A stretch of DNA of 32,111 nt, taken from assembly GCF_045105435.1 (NCBI RefSeq), contig NZ_JBGCDL010000053.1, forward strand, positions 1 through 32,111, given 5' to 3'. Below are positions 14,841 through 22,971 of this stretch, in pieces. The translations under genes and the position numbers were made by a program. The notes under the pieces are model-generated. The model was not told the origin of the DNA. It searched no databases and saw nothing but the letters and a program-made list of their open reading frames with translations. How positions within the stretch are numbered: position 1 is the first letter of the stretch; every line of letters starts with the position of its first letter. Source of the stretch: Kordia sp045105435 (GTDB lineage: Bacteria; Bacteroidota; Bacteroidia; Flavobacteriales; Flavobacteriaceae).

Positions 14841-16799
14841 ATGAAATATTTTCTAATTGTATTTTTTTCTTTTTGCATCAGTATTCCAATCCAAGCACAA
14901 TCTGAAAGTAAGTTGCAAAAAACAATGTTCAGAATCGTTGAGAATGATTTATGGGGCTACATAGACATAAACGGAAAAACAGTGATTGAACCGCAATTTG
15001 CTGAAGCAGGCTACTTTGTAGATGACTTAGCAATGGTTGTTAAAAACGGAAGATTTGGATTTATTGATCCCAAAGGAACCTTTGTTATTCCTGCTAAATA
15101 TGATATGGGTGCACGTTTTTTTGATGGCGCTGCTAGAATGTATATCAATGAAAAGCCTCATTATATAGATACGAAAGGTAAACTCTTATTTGAGCACGAT
15201 TTTAAGGAAATTCATTTTTTCTCAGATAGCGGATATGCTGTTGTACAAACAAAAGATAACTACAAAGGATTGATTGACCGCAAAGGAAACATCATCATAA
15301 AACCTATATATGATACATTAATTTTCTTTGAAAACGATGATGTTGTTATTGCTATAAAAGAAGGAAAATATTACGGTGTTTTAGATGTAGAAGGAAATAT
15401 TGTAGTTCCTTTTGAAAAGTATGATACTATTGATTATTTCATAAATGGACGTGCACATGTTCAACATTCAAGTGATGAAGAAACTGGTGAAAATGATTTT
15501 GACGGTTTTATTGATACCACAGGAAAAGTTGTTTTGAAGACTAAAAATCAACCATGGGAATTCGATTATGGAGAAGAATCTTTCTCTGAAAACTTAGGTA
15601 TTGTTGAATTCTTTAAAAGAAATCCTGATAGTATCTCCGATTGGGATGAAAGACAGAAAAACACATACAAAGGAATTATTGACATAAAAGGGAACATCAT
15701 AAAGAAAGATACTACTTGGTCAGAAATATCAAGTTTTAGTAAAAGTCGCGCCTTTGTAAAAAATAATACATCTGATAAGTTTCGTATAATCAATACAAAA
15801 GGAAACTATGTTGGCACAAATGAATTTGATCAATTTGCTCCTAATTTTAGGAATGAAGCGCCAGAAAATTTCTTTGAAAACGATGAAGTTTATGTTGCTG
15901 TTGATGGTTCTTGGGGAATGATTAACAGAAATGGTGAATATACTGTTCCATTATCTAAAGTATTTAGAGAGACTAATTATGATGGCTTTAGTCAAATCGG
16001 AGACTATTTAGTATACTATATAGAAAATGAAGATGGATATGCTTATGGTTTTTGTAACCTAAAGACAAACATTATCATTCCAGCAAAATACACTATTATT
16101 AATTTGGATACCTTATATGATGATTTGATACATGTAGAACAAAATGGCAAACAGTTTTATATAAATCAAAAAGGAAATATAGTATGGCAAGAAAAAACTA
16201 CTCCAAACGACGGTTTAAAACCTTTTAATATTCTTGCAATGAATCGCGGATACTTTTACGCTTCTTCTCCATCAGTAGATGAACTCAATGGCTTTGGCGG
16301 TTGGGGCGGATCTGATCATACGTTTAAAAAAATTAAGAGAAAACAAAAACTACCAAAAGATACATTTGGAATTTCTGTAGATACAGAATCAATTTTACCA
16401 CATTTTAAAGAATACAAAGGATATAATTTATACATATACAACACCTCCAAAGATTCTATCTTTTTCGATGCACAAGACAGTCGTTTGTATATGAATTTAC
16501 AAGCAAAAAACACAAATGGTGAATGGAAAGATATTGAGTATTTGCCAAGCAGTTGGTGCGGAAATAGCTACCACAATTTATTCTTAGCTAAAAATTCGTT
16601 TTGGGAATTTACCATTCCGAAGTATGAAGGTGCTTTGAAAACAAAATTACGTGCAAAACTCCTATACAAAACAAATCATAAGGATAAAGAAAGTAAAGTT
16701 ATATACAGTAATGAATTTGACGGAAGCGTGAATCCTGCTCAATTTTGGTACAAAGGTTCTTATACTCGAAGTGGCATTATGGATCCGTATAATAATTAA
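14841..16799 (+). CDS. Exported WG-repeat protein
   Basis: 652 residues with a signal peptide (about 1-20, ending IPIQAQ). At least seven WG (KWG) repeats are seen, for example GYIDINGKTVIEPQF, GFIDPKGTFVIPAKYD, GLIDRKGNIIIKPIYD, GVLDVEGNIVVPFEKYD, GIIDIKGNIIKKD, GMINRNGEYTVPLS and GFCNLKTNIIIPAKY, spanning residues ~30-470. The last ~170 residues are different, contain SSWCGNSYHN, and may form a beta-sandwich. There is no T9SS sorting domain, so it probably stays in the periplasm or at a membrane. The role of WG repeats is unclear (binding or scaffolding). The stop codon directly abuts the stop of csaA on the other strand, with no room for a terminator. Confidence 0.9.
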   Translation: MKYFLIVFFSFCISIPIQAQSESKLQKTMFRIVENDLWGYIDINGKTVIEPQFAEAGYFVDDLAMVVKNGRFGFIDPKGTFVIPAKYDMGARFFDGAARMYINEKPHYIDTKGKLLFEHDFKEIHFFSDSGYAVVQTKDNYKGLIDRKGNIIIKPIYDTLIFFENDDVVIAIKEGKYYGVLDVEGNIVVPFEKYDTIDYFINGRAHVQHSSDEETGENDFDGFIDTTGKVVLKTKNQPWEFDYGEESFSENLGIVEFFKRNPDSISDWDERQKNTYKGIIDIKGNIIKKDTTWSEISSFSKSRAFVKNNTSDKFRIINTKGNYVGTNEFDQFAPNFRNEAPENFFENDEVYVAVDGSWGMINRNGEYTVPLSKVFRETNYDGFSQIGDYLVYYIENEDGYAYGFCNLKTNIIIPAKYTIINLDTLYDDLIHVEQNGKQFYINQKGNIVWQEKTTPNDGLKPFNILAMNRGYFYASSPSVDELNGFGGWGGSDHTFKKIKRKQKLPKDTFGISVDTESILPHFKEYKGYNLYIYNTSKDSIFFDAQDSRLYMNLQAKNTNGEWKDIEYLPSSWCGNSYHNLFLAKNSFWEFTIPKYEGALKTKLRAKLLYKTNHKDKESKVIYSNEFDGSVNPAQFWYKGSYTRSGIMDPYNN

Positions 16800-17135
16800 T
16801 CACGAAATTTTCAATCCATTCGGAATTTTAGCTGAAGGTTCCATTAAAATGACATCATCGCCAGCAACAGCGCCCATAACTAAACATTCTGAAAAGAAAT
16901 TTGCAATCTGTTTTTTAGGAAAGTTAACTACTGCCATAATTTGTTTTCCCAATAACTCTTCTTTTGTATAACGTTTGGTTATTTGTGCGGACGATTTACG
17001 AATTCCGATTTCGGTTCCGAAGTCAATTGTAAGCTGATACGCTGGCTTTCTGGCTTTTGGAAAATCATTCACTTCTATAATTGTTCCGATACGCATGTCC
17101 ACTTTTTCAAAATCATTCCAACTTAAGTCTCCCAT
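16800..17135 (-). CDS. csaA: CsaA-type tRNA-binding protein
   Basis: 111 residues, the exact size of CsaA. A single OB-fold tRNA-binding domain is seen: FEKVDMRIGTIIEVNDFPKARKPAYQLTIDFGTEIGIRKSSAQIT, LLGKQIMAVVNFPKKQIANFFSECLVMGA, and the C-terminal ILMEPSAKIPNGLKI. CsaA acts as an export-related chaperone in Bacillus and binds tRNA. ATG at 17135 gives the standard N-terminus. It is convergent with the WG-repeat gene (stops adjacent) and divergent from the thioredoxin-like gene, 44 bp away. A possible promoter for it is TTTG, 19 nt, TAAATTTA on the minus strand (17180 down to 17150). Confidence 0.96.
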   Translation of the reverse strand: MGDLSWNDFEKVDMRIGTIIEVNDFPKARKPAYQLTIDFGTEIGIRKSSAQITKRYTKEELLGKQIMAVVNFPKKQIANFFSECLVMGAVAGDDVILMEPSAKIPNGLKIS

Positions 17136-17179
17136 TGTGTTTTTTTGAGTAAATTTATGCTTTTAAAATAATATATCAA

Positions 17180-17740
17180 ATGGCACTTACTCCATCAAAC
17201 ATGCTTTCTTTAGGGACAAAAGCTCCCGATTTTACATTAATAGATACGATTTCAGACAAAAATATTTCCTTGCAACAAGCAAAAGGTTCGCACGGAACTA
17301 TTATAATGTTTATCTGCAATCATTGTCCGTTTGTAAAGCATGTAAATGAAGGCATTGTGAAATTGGCGAATGATTACCAATCAAAAGGAATTGGTTTTAT
17401 TGCGATTTCGAGTAATGATGTTGCCAATTATCCCGCGGATGCGCCACATTTAATGAAGGAAAACGCCAAACAAGAAGGCTATTCATTTCCGTATTTATAT
17501 GACACAACTCAGGAAGTTGCTAAAGCGTATGACGCGGCTTGCACACCAGATTATTATATTTTTGATAACGATTTGACATTGGTATATCGTGGACAATTGG
17601 ACGATTCACGACCAAATAACGGAATTCCAGTTACAGGAAACGACATGCGAACTGCCCTAGATACTTTATTGAAAGGCGAAGAAATTTTAGCCGATCAAAA
17701 ACCCAGTATTGGTTGTGGGATTAAGTGGATTTCATTTTAG
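17180..17740 (+). CDS. Thioredoxin-family protein (AhpC/TSA-like, CNHC motif)
   Basis: 186 residues with the redoxin fold: LGTKAPDFTLIDTISDKNISL, then the active site MFICNHCPFVKH (C46, C49), GIGFIAISSNDVANYPADAP, SFPYLYDTTQEVAKAYDAACTPDYYIFD with the cis-proline (TPD), and a C-terminal RTALDTLLKG. This is the thioredoxin family group common in Bacteroidota and Cyanobacteria. There is no signal peptide, so it is a cytoplasmic disulfide or peroxide reductase of unknown partner. A last cysteine near the C-terminus (SIGCGIKW) is conserved in relatives by recall. The TAG stop codon is the first base triplet of mini-hairpin tract 4. Confidence 0.92.
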   Translation: MALTPSNMLSLGTKAPDFTLIDTISDKNISLQQAKGSHGTIIMFICNHCPFVKHVNEGIVKLANDYQSKGIGFIAISSNDVANYPADAPHLMKENAKQEGYSFPYLYDTTQEVAKAYDAACTPDYYIFDNDLTLVYRGQLDDSRPNNGIPVTGNDMRTALDTLLKGEEILADQKPSIGCGIKWISF

Positions 17741-17802
17741 ACTGCTATCGCTTTTAGATCACTCGCTGTTAGAACGCGCTTTGACGCTTTTAGATTTTCT
17801 AA
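17736..17802 (+). repeat. Tandem mini-hairpin tract 4, starting at the thioredoxin-like stop codon
   Basis: Reading from the stop: TTTTAG-ACT-GCTATCGC, TTTTAGATC-ACTCGC, TGTTAGAAC-GCGCTTTGACGC, TTTTAGATT. Cores are the complements of GCGATAGC and GCGTCAAAGC; the second unit is decayed. Unit lengths are about 17, 15 and 21. It reads away from the gene in the same sense as tracts 2, 3 and 5. Confidence 0.7.
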
Positions 17803-17913
17803 CTAATGTAAGATGTTTTCTTAATATTATATTTTTGAAAGTTTCTAAGCGAAGTTTAAATTTTGTTTGAATCAATTCAAAACTTATAATTCAATATTCA
17901 TAATTCACAAAAC

Positions 17914-18450
17914 CTACTTCCAACCTTCACGAATCATTAATTGATTGATATGTTCAAAATGATGATTGCAATGCCACGCGTAGATTCCAATATTCTCTTT
18001 AAGACTCACTTTTTCATTTCCTTCCGGATGAATGAAAACGTGCTCCATATCGGACATTGAAAGCCCTTTTAAAAAATAAACCCACTTTGCATGCAGCGCT
18101 TTTATCGTATTGATTGAAAGTTCAATCGGAGCTGATTTGCTATCGAATAATTCTGCCCAACGATCTTCATAATAGGCTTTAATCATTGGTTGCTCTTCTG
18201 TCAACGTCCATTTAAAACGCGTATAACTATTATGATGACTGTCTGCTACATGGTGAATTACTTGTCGGATTGTCCAGCCATCAGGACGATAACACGTATT
18301 CAATTGTGTTTCAGATAGATTTTCGACTAAATTTTCTAACCGTTTTGGGAATAGTTCCAAAATTTCAATCCACCTTAAAATAGTGGTTTCTGTAATAATT
18401 TCTGGAATTTGAACTTTCCCGATCGGATATTTTAATTTTTCTAAATCCAT
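17914..18450 (-). CDS. DinB/YfiT-family protein (putative metal-dependent transferase/hydrolase)
   Basis: 178 residues, the normal length of the YfiT/bacillithiol-S-transferase branch of the DinB superfamily. The four-helix bundle metal ligands are visible: H in RQVIHHVADSHHN (about residues 65-73) and H in YAWHCNHHFEHI (about 158-168). The N-terminal KYPIGKVQIPEIIT and GWTIRQVIHHVADSH are family hallmarks. In Firmicutes some members use bacillithiol; in Flavobacteriia the thiol cofactor and substrate are not established, so a general role in thiol or detoxification chemistry is inferred. It is a single gene, minus strand; no clear terminator between it and tract 4. Confidence 0.9.
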   Translation of the reverse strand: MDLEKLKYPIGKVQIPEIITETTILRWIEILELFPKRLENLVENLSETQLNTCYRPDGWTIRQVIHHVADSHHNSYTRFKWTLTEEQPMIKAYYEDRWAELFDSKSAPIELSINTIKALHAKWVYFLKGLSMSDMEHVFIHPEGNEKVSLKENIGIYAWHCNHHFEHINQLMIREGWK

Positions 18451-18496
18451 GCTATACTATATGAACAACTATTTTTAAAATCAATAAATATCAAGC

Positions 18497-18530
18497 AAAA
18501 AAAACGCTCTGAGATTTTCAGAGCGTTTTG
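18497..18530 (-). terminator. Intrinsic terminator of the cyclophilin-FKBP gene
   Basis: AAAACGCTCTGA (18501-18512) and TCAGAGCGTTTT (18518-18529) form a perfect 12-bp stem with loop GATTT. On the minus strand it is followed by T (complement of the A run 18497-18504). It lies 8 bp after the stop of the gene ending at 18538. Its symmetric A/T flanks mean it may also act on plus-strand transcripts. Confidence 0.85.
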
Positions 18531-18537
18531 TATTAAT

Positions 18538-19470
18538 TTATTTTACATCCATCAATTCAACATCGAACATGAGTGTTGCGTTTGGTGGAATTACGCCACC
18601 TGCACCTCTTGCGCCATATCCTAAATGTGGAGGAATTACAAATCGAGCCTTATCTCCTACTTTCAATAGCGCGATTCCTTCATCCCAACCAGGAATTACA
18701 TTTCCTTGTCCTAATGGAAAATCGATTGGTTTATTGGTTCTATATGAAGAATCAAAAACACCACCATCAGGAAACATTCCTTTATAATGTACAAAAACAG
18801 TTTTCCCTGCTTCAGCTTGAACACCACTTCCTTCTTGAATAATTTTATAACGCAATCCGCTTTCTGTTGTGTCAAAACCTGTTGCAATTTCTTCTAATTC
18901 TTTTGCTGCTTTTTCTTTTGCTGCTTTTTCTCTTTCTTCTTTTGCTCCACTAAATTTTCTAAATTCTTCTACAGCATTAAAAGCTTCTGCAGCTGCTCCA
19001 ACACGAATAATTTCAACTTTATCAATTGCATCACCTTGTGCAACTGCATCTACTACTTCTTGTCCGTGTGCAACATGTCCAAAAACAGTATGCTTTCCAT
19101 CTAACCAAGGAGTTGGTACATGGGTAATAAAAAATTGACTTCCGTTAGTTCCTGGTCCAGCATTTGCCATAGATAGTACACCTGGCTCGCTATGTGTTAA
19201 CTCTGGATGAATTTCGTCATCAAAATTATACCCAGGACTTCCTGTTCCTGTTCCGAGTGGGCAACCACCTTGAACCATAAAATCAGGAATTACTCTATGA
19301 AACTTAAGTCCATCATAATAAGGAGTTCCTTGTGCTTTTGCATTGTTTTCTAAATTACCTTCCGACAGCGCAACAAAGTTACCGACTGTTCCAGGAGTTT
19401 TTTGATACGTCAAGCTAACTAGGATTTCCCCTTTGCTTGTATGAAATTTTGCGTATAATCCGTCTTCCAT
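18538..19470 (-). CDS. Fused peptidyl-prolyl isomerase: cyclophilin plus FKBP
   Basis: 310 residues with two isomerase domains. The cyclophilin domain (about 1-160) has FHRVIPDFMVQGGCPLGTGTGSPGY, GPGTNGSQFFIT and WLDGKHTVFGHV. A charged helical linker (EEREKAAKEKAAKELEE, about 175-195) follows, then an FKBP domain (about 200-310: GLRYKIIQEGSGVQAEAGKTVFVHYKG, IPGWDEGIALLKVGDKARFVIPPHLGYG, IPPNATLMFDVELMDV). Both domains keep their active-site signatures. There is no signal peptide, so this is a cytoplasmic folding catalyst. Such dual-family PPIases are known in Flavobacteriia and a few other groups. A single gene with a strong terminator. Confidence 0.95.
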   Translation of the reverse strand: MEDGLYAKFHTSKGEILVSLTYQKTPGTVGNFVALSEGNLENNAKAQGTPYYDGLKFHRVIPDFMVQGGCPLGTGTGSPGYNFDDEIHPELTHSEPGVLSMANAGPGTNGSQFFITHVPTPWLDGKHTVFGHVAHGQEVVDAVAQGDAIDKVEIIRVGAAAEAFNAVEEFRKFSGAKEEREKAAKEKAAKELEEIATGFDTTESGLRYKIIQEGSGVQAEAGKTVFVHYKGMFPDGGVFDSSYRTNKPIDFPLGQGNVIPGWDEGIALLKVGDKARFVIPPHLGYGARGAGGVIPPNATLMFDVELMDVK

Positions 19471-19789
19471 TTGTATGTTTTTAATTTACCACGCGAAGAT
19501 ACGCATCATAAAACAATTAAGAAATATACATACACAAATAATCTTCATGGAAATAGTAATGTATTCCCATATTTTTTTTACTGAAAAACCATAACGAAAA
19601 GTGTAACAAAGAAACTAACTTGATTTTTGAAATCAAGTTACAAATCTATCTAATTTCAATTACTGATTATCAGACAGTTAGCGTGATTTCAAGTTCTGAA
19701 ATTTTAAAAAAAACTATAAAAAATTTGTAAAAACTAGAAGTTAATAAAATTTTCTAACTTACTACAAAGTACCAATAGTTTTTGACTAA
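19471..19789. other. Gene-free stretch upstream of the two small genes
   Basis: No reading frame is supported. It holds a perfect hairpin, AACTTGATTT-TTG-AAATCAAGTT (19617-19639), without a T run, a near-repeat GATTTCA-AGTTC-TGAAATT (19685-19703), and the short palindrome CTGATTATCAG. A possible promoter for the 42-residue gene is TTTG (19729-19732), 17 nt, then TAAAATTTT. Confidence 0.5.
19617..19639. repeat. Perfect 10-bp inverted repeat
   Basis: AACTTGATTT and AAATCAAGTT around TTG. Not followed by T, so it is not an intrinsic terminator. Half-site-like GATTTCAAGTT recurs 46 bp downstream. Confidence 0.5.
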
Positions 19790-19918
19790 ATGAGTGATTT
19801 TAAACAGGAAAAGTATTACGGTAATAACTTACAAATCACACAAACAGAGCTTTTTTTAGAGGAATTGGAAAAAATGATTAACCAAATAAAACTAGTAAGT
19901 AACTTAATTAAAATTTAA
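19790..19918 (+). CDS. 42-residue peptide of unknown function
   Basis: ATG at 19790 opens MSDFKQEKYYGNNLQITQTE and continues LFLEELEKMINQIKLVSNLI to a TAA at 19916. No signal peptide; residues ~18-42 look like an amphipathic helix. Only 4 nt separate its stop from the ATG of the next small gene, which suggests coupling and supports it as a real gene. No family is recognised. It might also be a leader peptide for the following lipoprotein gene. Confidence 0.5.
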   Translation: MSDFKQEKYYGNNLQITQTELFLEELEKMINQIKLVSNLIKI

Positions 19919-19922
19919 AAAG

Positions 19923-20093
19923 ATGAGAAAAGTATTCGGATTATTCGCATTGTTATTAGTAATAAACTTAGGATTTATAGCTTGTGAACCAAACAGTACA
20001 AGTGATGCAGGAGATGATAATGTGTTTGAAAATGTAACTGGGACAGAAGATGGATCAGAAGTTGATAAAGGTGGTAGTGACACAGAAGGATAA
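19923..20093 (+). CDS. 56-residue acidic lipoprotein
   Basis: ATG at 19923. MRKVFGLFALLLVINLGFIAC is a lipoprotein signal with lipobox FIAC (C21). The mature 36 residues are almost free of hydrophobic residues and very acidic (about 12 Asp/Glu against 1 Lys), rich in Gly, Ser and Thr, so probably disordered. A strong terminator follows at 20117-20156, closing a two-gene unit with the 42-residue peptide. It lies just upstream of a two-component system whose sensor has an extracytoplasmic TPR domain; a link is possible but unproven. Function unknown. Confidence 0.8.
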   Translation: MRKVFGLFALLLVINLGFIACEPNSTSDAGDDNVFENVTGTEDGSEVDKGGSDTEG

Positions 20094-20116
20094 AATATAA
20101 TATTAATAATAACTAT

Positions 20117-20156
20117 ATAACCTTAATCAATTAGAATTGGTTAAGGTTTTTTTTTT
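20117..20156 (+). terminator. Intrinsic terminator between the acidic lipoprotein and the histidine kinase
   Basis: AACCTTAATCAATT (20119-20132) and AATTGGTTAAGGTT (20135-20148) pair over 12-14 bp with one T-G wobble, then a run of T. Very tight loop. Confidence 0.85.
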
Positions 20157-20169
20157 GAAAAAAATAAGA

Positions 20170-20177
20170 TAGTTTTG
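20170..20177 (+). promoter_or_regulatory. Likely -7 box of the histidine kinase gene
   Basis: TAGTTTTG matches TAnnTTTG, 20 bp before the TTG start and just after the terminator. A matching -33 TTTG at standard distance is not obvious. It implies a very short 5' UTR. Confidence 0.45.
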
Positions 20178-20196
20178 TTATCAAATATATAAAATA

Positions 20197-22209
20197 TTGA
20201 TTAATAAATATTACATAATAATTTTTATACTATTCTTTTCTTTAGTTAATTCTCAAGAAAAAAAAGATGAGAATTTGCAATACTTAAAAACATTAAAATT
20301 TATTAATGAAGGAAAAGATGAAACAAAGACCAAAAAACAAAGAACTTTAAGCTTAATAGAAGCAAAAAAAAATATTATAAATATTAAAGATGATTCATTA
20401 AAAAATAAGGCTTACTACAAATTATCAAATACTTTCTTAAACATAGAAGACTCTTTAAACTTTCGTAATACAAACAGGAAAGGAATATTAATCGCTAAAG
20501 AAACTAATGATTCAACATACCTCGCAAATCATTATTGGGATTTAGGATGGTATTATCAAAGATCAAAGCAAAATGATAGTGCGTTTCTTTTTTATGATTC
20601 TTCTCAAAAAATACTAAAAAAAACTGGTCGAATGTCTTCTGCAGGTAGATTATTACTAAGAATGGCCAAGATTCAAAAGGAAGTAAAAGATTATACGGGA
20701 AGTGAAATTACAATAACCGATGCCATAGAAGTATTAGAGCCTATCGAAGACAATAGAAAGCTTTACAGCTGTTATAATGATTTGGGAACCATATTTAAGA
20801 ATCTAGAAGAATATGAAAAATCTTTAGAATATCACAACAAGGCTTTGTATTATTTAAAAAAAATAAAAGGAGATGATCGAATATTAAAAGCATACACATT
20901 AAATAACATAGGCTTAGTTTATAGGTATAAAGGTAAATATAAAGATGCAATAGATAATTTTGAACAAGCTTTAAGTTTTGATAGCTTGTACATAAAAAAC
21001 CCAAGACATTACGCTACTCTATTAGATAATTTAGCGTATTCAAAATTTTTATCTAACGATATTTCACAACTACCAGAGTTATTTTTGAAATCTTTAGACA
21101 TAAGAGATAGCTTGAAAGACGAATCTGGATTAGCTACTAGTAAAAGGCATTTAGCTGAATACTATTTAGAAAAAAAAGATAGTATTTTAAGTTTAAAATA
21201 TGTCTCAGAAGCTAAAGTATCCGCATTAGAATCAAGAAATATGAAAGAACTATTAAGCTCTTTACTACTTTCTTCTAAGATTGATATTGAAAAAAGTAAC
21301 TATTATTTGAATAAGCATATTCACATAAGCGATAGTTTAGTGAAACATGAACGAGCAATCCGAAATAAATTTGCAAGAATACGCTTTGAAACCGATCGCT
21401 ATATAAGCCAAAACGAAAAACTAAGCATCCAAAACACATGGATTGTAGCGATTTCTACCGCAATTATCTTTTTTGGTTTTTTAATTTATGTGATCACGCA
21501 ACAGCGAACACGTAACAAAGAGCTAGAAATGGAGCGACAACAACAGCGTACCAATGAAGAGATTTATAACTTGATGATTGATCAACAAGATAAGATTGAA
21601 GAAGGTCGTAAACGTGAAAAAGAGCGCATTTCTCTCGAATTACATGACGGAATTCTTGGAAGATTGTTTGGTACGCGACTGAGTTTAGGTAGTTTAAACG
21701 CAAAAGACGATGCTAATTCTAAAAAAGTACGCGAACAGTATATCAATGAACTTCAAGGTATTGAGGAAGAAGTACGTAACATATCGCACGAACTTGGATT
21801 GGATAATTTCGACAAAACAACAAGTTATAGTACAATGATTGCAAATCTTTTGGAAGAACAGTCCAAAATAACTAACTTTAAATATCAAATTGAAGACGAC
21901 GACCGAATTGTTTGGACAGATATTCCTGGGCACATAAAAATTAATATCTATCGCATCATTCAAGAGTCTATTCAAAATATAAACAAATATGCGCAAGCAG
22001 AAAACGTGATACTAGATTTTCATAAAGAAGCAAACCATATTATTCTTACCATAAAAGATGATGGAATTGGTTTTGACCAAAGCAAAAGAAGTAGTGGTAT
22101 TGGACTTAAAAATATGAAATCGAGAGTAACTTTACTTCATGGACAATTTACAATAAATTCAATTCCAGGTAAAGGAACTTCTATCAGTGTTGACGTTCCT
22201 ATGACGTAG
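20197..22209 (+). CDS. TPR-containing sensor histidine kinase (HisKA_3 / NarL-type)
   Basis: 670 residues. Signal peptide (1-19, ending VNSQ), then a TPR-like region (~30-400; for example YSCYNDLGTIFKNLEEYEKSLEYHNKALYYLKKI and AYTLNNIGLVYRYKGKYKDAIDNFEQAL). One membrane helix lies at about 412-432 (NTWIVAISTAIIFFGFLIYV), then a coiled coil with QQQR/KEKER, and the HisKA_3 dimer domain with the phospho-acceptor in ISLELHDGILG (H483). The HATPase domain has IIQESIQNINKYAQAENV (N box), IKDDGIGFD (G1) and GIGLKNMKSRV (G2). The TPR domain should be periplasmic and sense an unknown signal. The start codon is TTG, chosen because it gives the complete signal peptide. The response regulator gene follows after 16 bp. 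Confidence 0.95.
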   Translation: MINKYYIIIFILFFSLVNSQEKKDENLQYLKTLKFINEGKDETKTKKQRTLSLIEAKKNIINIKDDSLKNKAYYKLSNTFLNIEDSLNFRNTNRKGILIAKETNDSTYLANHYWDLGWYYQRSKQNDSAFLFYDSSQKILKKTGRMSSAGRLLLRMAKIQKEVKDYTGSEITITDAIEVLEPIEDNRKLYSCYNDLGTIFKNLEEYEKSLEYHNKALYYLKKIKGDDRILKAYTLNNIGLVYRYKGKYKDAIDNFEQALSFDSLYIKNPRHYATLLDNLAYSKFLSNDISQLPELFLKSLDIRDSLKDESGLATSKRHLAEYYLEKKDSILSLKYVSEAKVSALESRNMKELLSSLLLSSKIDIEKSNYYLNKHIHISDSLVKHERAIRNKFARIRFETDRYISQNEKLSIQNTWIVAISTAIIFFGFLIYVITQQRTRNKELEMERQQQRTNEEIYNLMIDQQDKIEEGRKREKERISLELHDGILGRLFGTRLSLGSLNAKDDANSKKVREQYINELQGIEEEVRNISHELGLDNFDKTTSYSTMIANLLEEQSKITNFKYQIEDDDRIVWTDIPGHIKINIYRIIQESIQNINKYAQAENVILDFHKEANHIILTIKDDGIGFDQSKRSSGIGLKNMKSRVTLLHGQFTINSIPGKGTSISVDVPMT

Positions 22210-22225
22210 AACTTAACCTTACCAG

Positions 22226-22897
22226 ATGAATAATGATATAAAAGTACTTATTGTAGATGATCATCCAATGATTATTGAAGGCTATAAAAACGCCCTTTTA
22301 GGTATTAATTCTGATGAAATGACATTACGAATTGATACTTCCGATACATGTGATGGTGCGTATGCTAAAATTAAAAATGCTTCCACAGGAACTCCGTATG
22401 ATGTCGTTTTTTTAGATATTAAATTACCTCCATCAAAAGATGGGAAAATTATTTCAGGAGAAGATTTAGGAATTAAAGTAAAAGAATTACTTCCTGGTAC
22501 TAAAGTGGTAATTTTGACAATGTTTAATAACAACTTTAGAATTCACAACATATTAAAAAACATTAACCCCGATGGTTTTTTAGTAAAAAGTGATGTGACT
22601 TCCGACGAATTGATGCGTGCTTTTCAAGTGGTTTTAACCGATCCGCCATATTACAGTCATACCGTAACGAAATTACTTCGTACGCGAATTATCAATGAAG
22701 TTGTGTTAGATGATATTGATCGTAATATTCTTTTTCACTTATCGAAAGGGATAAAAACCAAAAACTTAACAGAATACATTCCATTGTCATTAGCCGCTAT
22801 TGAAAAACGCAAAAGACATTTAAAAGAAGTATTTGATGTAGAGAAAAAAGGAGACGAATCTTTACTAGAACAAGCTAGAAACACAGGATTCTTATAA
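22226..22897 (+). CDS. Response regulator, NarL/LuxR-type
   Basis: 223 residues. The receiver domain (1-130) has the acidic pair D11/D12, the phospho-acceptor D64 in VVFLDIKLPP, T98 in VVILTMF and K121 in GFLVKSD. The insert KLPPSKDGKIISGEDLG after the D64 strand is longer than in most NarL receivers. The C-terminal part (~165-215: LDDIDRNILFHLSKGIKTKNLTEYIPLSLAAIEKRKRHLKEVF) is a LuxR-like helix-turn-helix. It is the partner of the upstream TPR kinase. Targets are unknown; no repeated operator-like site was found near the gene itself. It converges with recQ on a shared terminator. Confidence 0.94.
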   Translation: MNNDIKVLIVDDHPMIIEGYKNALLGINSDEMTLRIDTSDTCDGAYAKIKNASTGTPYDVVFLDIKLPPSKDGKIISGEDLGIKVKELLPGTKVVILTMFNNNFRIHNILKNINPDGFLVKSDVTSDELMRAFQVVLTDPPYYSHTVTKLLRTRIINEVVLDDIDRNILFHLSKGIKTKNLTEYIPLSLAAIEKRKRHLKEVFDVEKKGDESLLEQARNTGFL

Positions 22898-22917
22898 AAT
22901 ATACTTCCGAAAAACAC

Positions 22918-22953
22918 AAAAAGCGGTTTGATTGCATAATCAAACCGCTTTTT
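22918..22953. terminator. Bidirectional terminator between the response regulator and recQ
   Basis: AAAAAGCGGTTTGATT and AATCAAACCGCTTTTT form a perfect 16-bp stem with loop GCAT. Both flanks give a T run in the respective strand, so it serves both the plus-strand response regulator and minus-strand recQ. Confidence 0.92.
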
Positions 22954-22971
22954 AAATATATTTAATTTTAT

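Noticed and set aside
17810..17913. Terminator for the DinB/YfiT gene
   Set aside because: AT-rich with no stem longer than about 5 bp before a T run; not supportable.
19617..19639. Intrinsic terminator upstream of the small genes
   Set aside because: The hairpin is perfect but there is no T run on either side, and it is 147 bp from the nearest gene end.
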